A stretch of DNA of 64,000 nucleotides from contig NZ_JABAFO010000003.1 of NCBI RefSeq assembly GCF_012843675.1, forward strand, positions 62,001 through 126,000. The letters are read 5' to 3'. Shown one piece after another: positions 63,895-64,000 of the stretch (its first letter is position 1; every line of letters begins with the position of its first letter). The notes under the pieces are model-generated. The model saw only the letters and a list, made by a program, of their open reading frames with translations, was not told the origin of the DNA and made no database searches. This DNA comes from Lactobacillus sp. MRS-253-APC-2B. GTDB taxonomy: Bacteria; Bacillota; Bacilli; Lactobacillales; Lactobacillaceae. The position numbers were made by a program, and so were the translations under genes.

Positions 63895-64000
<106 letters not shown>

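Overview
The window is chromosomal DNA of a heterofermentative lactic acid bacterium, most likely a Limosilactobacillus. It has a xylulose-5-phosphate/fructose-6-phosphate phosphoketolase, zwf and gnd, a galKTR cluster, a LacS-type permease with a fused EIIA domain, many peptidases and low-GC Firmicute regulatory signals. The species cannot be settled by reading. Host genes use a moderately GC-rich, codon-biased style; the inserted element is clearly more AT-rich, except for one GC-rich resistance module inside it.

Layout. 1-3.98 kb: the start of a GreA-family factor, two unrecognised proteins, a tyrosine phosphatase and an SGNH esterase. 4.1-13.6 kb: galactose/alpha-galactoside use (galK-galT-galR, then melA and lacS on the other strand), with a nitroreductase and msrB between. 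14.1-18.5 kb: a glutamate/dicarboxylate symporter, pepF, an Lrp regulator and a universal stress protein.

18.70-30.27 kb is an integrative mobilizable element bounded by a 14-bp direct repeat. It carries a tyrosine integrase, an SF3 helicase/primase, a repeat cluster that looks like a replication origin, and a mobC-mobA module with a nested mobB. The mob module lies between two inverted copies of an oriT-like sequence. The element also carries a type IIL-like restriction-modification gene whose middle has been replaced by tet(W), a ribosomal-protection tetracycline resistance gene with its leader peptide and attenuator. No transfer machinery is present, so it would need a helper.

30.4-31.5 kb: a GNAT acetyltransferase with a probable ATT start and a candidate type I toxin-antitoxin locus. 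31.5-34.7 kb: gnd and zwf. 35-41.6 kb: an MFS exporter, a VOC protein, an aldo/keto reductase, nrdI, a catalytically degenerate ABC ATPase, a Rossmann protein, a DUF1836 protein and a sugar isomerase-like protein. 41.7-46.2 kb: an nhaC antiporter behind a leader-peptide attenuator, a C69 dipeptidase, an M50 protease and ybaK. 46.4-48 kb: a GntR regulator and a HAD phosphatase. 48.4-54.5 kb: phosphoketolase, a remnant of nrdF, an FNR/CRP regulator with a perfect FNR-type palindrome, ptsI without ptsH, and a second universal stress protein. 54.6-58.6 kb: small unknown proteins, a structured RNA candidate, a methyltransferase, an XRE regulator, an alpha/beta hydrolase and a DUF4870 protein. 58.6-61.4 kb: a TPP-riboswitch-controlled YkoEDC-type thiamine-precursor ECF transporter. 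61.7-64 kb: an orphan ferrochelatase, a nucleoside hydrolase and the start of a flavin oxidoreductase.

The metabolic genes fit together: raffinose/melibiose/lactose enter through LacS, MelA releases galactose, GalK/GalT feed it to glucose-1-phosphate, and Zwf/Gnd/phosphoketolase form the 6-phosphogluconate/phosphoketolase route. galE and galM are not in the window. The most unusual biology lies in the mobile element and in several RNA-level control regions.
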